From positions 21,524 to 85,523 of the forward strand of contig CAKOOC010000003.1 in NCBI GenBank assembly GCA_934098375.1: a DNA stretch of 64,000 nt, given 5' to 3'. Below are positions 62,022 to 64,000 of the stretch, one piece after another. The notes beneath the pieces are model-generated. The model had not been told where the DNA came from. It saw nothing but the letters and a program-made list of their open reading frames with translations, and searched no databases. Position 1 is the stretch's first letter. Each line of letters starts with the position of its first letter. Made by a program: the position numbers and the translations under genes. Source of the stretch: an uncultured Bacilli bacterium. Lineage in GTDB: Bacteria > Bacillota_I > Bacilli_A > RF39 > UBA660.

Positions 62022-63977
62022 TTACTGTTCTATCTTACTTACATTTAATATATGTTTTTGTACTTTTAATAAATCAACAATATCCACTACCCCATCTTTG
62101 TTAACATCAGAAGCCTTCAAATAAGCATCCGTAACTTTATTAACACCTAATATATGCTTCTGCAGTTTTAATAAATCAACGATATCAATCTCTCCGTCAC
62201 CATTATTATCACCATACATTACAATTGCATAATCACTTGTTCCATTACTTGTAAGTTTTAATGTCATTCCTGTTGAAAGCTTACTTTGAACATTTATTTC
62301 TGATTTAGCATTAGGATAATTAATATATATTAAATCATTTAAACTCTTAGCATCACTTCCTAAATCAAAACCACTTATAAACCCACCATCATTATTTATT
62401 TGTAATTTAGCAAGTATTTCATCCGGAGTAAGCATAATTTCATCTAGTTTTTTTATTGTTATTTTATAAACTTTAGTGCTTCCTCCTTTACTAGTTACAA
62501 CTACTTCATTTGTTTGTTCATCATTATTTAAATCAATATCACCCATACCTGTAATGGTACTATTTATATCCGTTGCAACCGCATTAATAGTAACTTTTGT
62601 TGTATCTTTACTTACATTACAAGTATATTCATAAGCACTAGAGATAAAAGATGGCATTAAATTACATCCGGTAACACTAAGCATGCTAAGAGTTGCATCT
62701 TCACTATATTCTTCGCTTAATGAAGTAAACTCTGGCAATTCCCCTTTAAATACTGGCACACTAAACGTAAAATTAGAATCTAAAAATCCAGTTTTATAAT
62801 ATGCCTTATAAGAAGAATAACTTTCTGTATATGGTGCCCTTACATTTTGCATATATTGATTTGTATAATAACTATCACCTGCTAAATCAAACTTTTGCAA
62901 ATATAAAGTATTTTGTCCATAAGAAACATAATCACCAAGTAAATTCCCCCCACCAATTATAGCGGCATATGGACTATTCCAATTTTTCTTTTTCGCATGA
63001 GCAAGGCCATTATGAATAACATCAGCTGCAGTTTCCCCATTTGCTTTTATATTAAAGAAATTATAAAAGCCAGGAAATTCTTTATCATTACCAGATGAAA
63101 GTGCCGAACCATTACTTCCTTGTTCTTGTATTACTCTACTAACTAAATGAATCGCACTAACCGTATTTGCTTTTCCCGAATCATAAAAGGTTTGCGCATA
63201 AGAAATACTAACCTTTTCTCCCGCATCATTTATGTAAAAAGCATCACCACTCATAAATGTATTATTAAGCATTGCTTGTATAACATCTAAAGTCTGCGTT
63301 TTCTCATCAAAACCTAAAACTTCAAACATAAATACATGCCCATCATTTAAAAAGTTTCTAGGATCAACATAGTATTTTATAGTTTGTTTTGAAGCTGAAT
63401 ACCATCCACCGCCGGCAAATTCCTGATAAACACCATCAACATAAGCACCATCTTCTGTATTTCTTAAAGAAACATTATTACCATTAATTAAATTAGTACT
63501 TATATATTTTGTTTCACCCGCAATAACCTCATCATAAGTAGCATTTACGCTATAAGGAATAAAATTCCAATTAGGATGTAATGCTTTCAAAGTTGCTATT
63601 TTAGTCGCATATGATAAAGGAAACCCCATTGTTTGATACTCATTAATCAATGAATCAGTTACTGTTACTTCTTTTTTATTAACAAACTCTTTTCCATTTT
63701 TATTTTTTAAAATAAACCCACTATACCAAAAACCACTATATTGTAAAGTTATTTTATAAAAGTTACCTTCTTCCCCAGTAATTTCAAAAGCTTCGGGATA
63801 TGAAATATAAATATCTTGTTTTGTATCACTTTTTAATATATCACAAGAAGTTGAAGCACAAACTCTTACTGCCACATTCTTTGTATCTTCTGCTATATTA
63901 CCAAGTGTATATGTAGTGTCAGCTTTAGCATTTATCGTAAAAGAAAACATTATCAAAAACAATAAAATAAATGTCAT
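62022..63977 (-). CDS. Secreted glucosaminidase with C-terminal dockerin
   Basis: 651 residues, start by GGTGGT site close to the window end. Signal peptide (1-19), an SH3-like domain (about 25-100), a glucosaminidase domain (about 110-430) with VIQEQGSNGS carrying the candidate catalytic Glu (about 283), a cadherin-like domain (about 440-520), and a type I dockerin (about 585-651). The two dockerin repeats are DNNGDGEIDIVDLLKLQ and DVNKDGVVDIVDLLKVQ, with the calcium loop residues intact. It hydrolyses peptidoglycan and probably docks on the adjacent cohesin-like protein. Confidence 0.88.
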   Translation of the reverse strand: MTFILLFLIMFSFTINAKADTTYTLGNIAEDTKNVAVRVCASTSCDILKSDTKQDIYISYPEAFEITGEEGNFYKITLQYSGFWYSGFILKNKNGKEFVNKKEVTVTDSLINEYQTMGFPLSYATKIATLKALHPNWNFIPYSVNATYDEVIAGETKYISTNLINGNNVSLRNTEDGAYVDGVYQEFAGGGWYSASKQTIKYYVDPRNFLNDGHVFMFEVLGFDEKTQTLDVIQAMLNNTFMSGDAFYINDAGEKVSISYAQTFYDSGKANTVSAIHLVSRVIQEQGSNGSALSSGNDKEFPGFYNFFNIKANGETAADVIHNGLAHAKKKNWNSPYAAIIGGGNLLGDYVSYGQNTLYLQKFDLAGDSYYTNQYMQNVRAPYTESYSSYKAYYKTGFLDSNFTFSVPVFKGELPEFTSLSEEYSEDATLSMLSVTGCNLMPSFISSAYEYTCNVSKDTTKVTINAVATDINSTITGMGDIDLNNDEQTNEVVVTSKGGSTKVYKITIKKLDEIMLTPDEILAKLQINNDGGFISGFDLGSDAKSLNDLIYINYPNAKSEINVQSKLSTGMTLKLTSNGTSDYAIVMYGDNNGDGEIDIVDLLKLQKHILGVNKVTDAYLKASDVNKDGVVDIVDLLKVQKHILNVSKIEQ

Positions 63978-64000
63978 TTTACCACCTACTATTCTCTACC

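Overview
The window looks like a chromosomal segment of an AT-rich, genome-reduced gut-type Bacilli relative (RF39/Mollicutes-like lineage). The evidence is very low GC, Bacilli replication and division genes (dnaI, dnaB-type primosome gene, dnaE, sepF, divIVA, ezrA), small YjcZ-like proteins and SpoVS. The standard code is used: TGG encodes Trp and TGA acts as a stop, for example at the ends of the VirB6-like and DnaB-like genes. This assignment is inferred from gene content and not tested phylogenetically. Nearly all genes are on the minus strand; only four intact genes (about 37.4-38.4 kb, 56.1 kb and 58.5 kb) are on plus.

Region A (28.44 kb down to base 1) is one continuous minus-strand accessory locus for the cell surface. 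It opens with a reduced type VII secretion module: YukD-like ubiquitin fold, a double WXG100-like protein, a helical protein, a protein with a phage-tail-lysozyme-like domain, and EssC. No EsaA, EssA or EssB is seen. It continues with a membrane protein and several large Thr-linker adhesins with cadherin-like beta-sandwich domains. It ends in a type IV secretion-like set: pilin-like proteins, a CpaE/TadZ-like protein, three TrbC/VirB2-like two-helix proteins (two with ectodomains), a VirB6-like channel, PrgI, a VirB4 split into two genes, two VirB8/NTF2-like membrane proteins, and two cell-wall-hydrolase-type proteins. No relaxase or coupling protein is in view, so this may be a secretion or adhesion machine rather than a conjugative element.

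Region B (28.5-43.3 kb) is mainly housekeeping: an RNase J paralogue that lost metal ligands, a candidate small RNA, an SSB paralogue, SufB, SpoVS, an rRNA methyltransferase-like gene, a T-box-led LOG-family/glyQS operon, a YjcZ-like gene, a slipin, a nucleotidyltransferase, ffh and ezrA. A decayed dinD lies at 43.3-44.0 kb.

Region C (44.1-59.5 kb) holds replication, repair and division genes (mutM, polA, divIVA, sepF, dnaI, dnaB, dnaE), a short bL28 gene, a HerA-type ATPase, two tiny YjcZ-like proteins and a PrsA-like foldase. It also holds a glycine-rich surface protein whose promoter spacer contains a G7 tract.

Region D (59.5-64 kb) carries recX and a pair of adjacent surface genes: a membrane-anchored cohesin-like protein and a secreted glucosaminidase with a C-terminal dockerin. 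Together they suggest non-covalent docking of a wall hydrolase. The cadherin-like domains in this pair recur in Region A.
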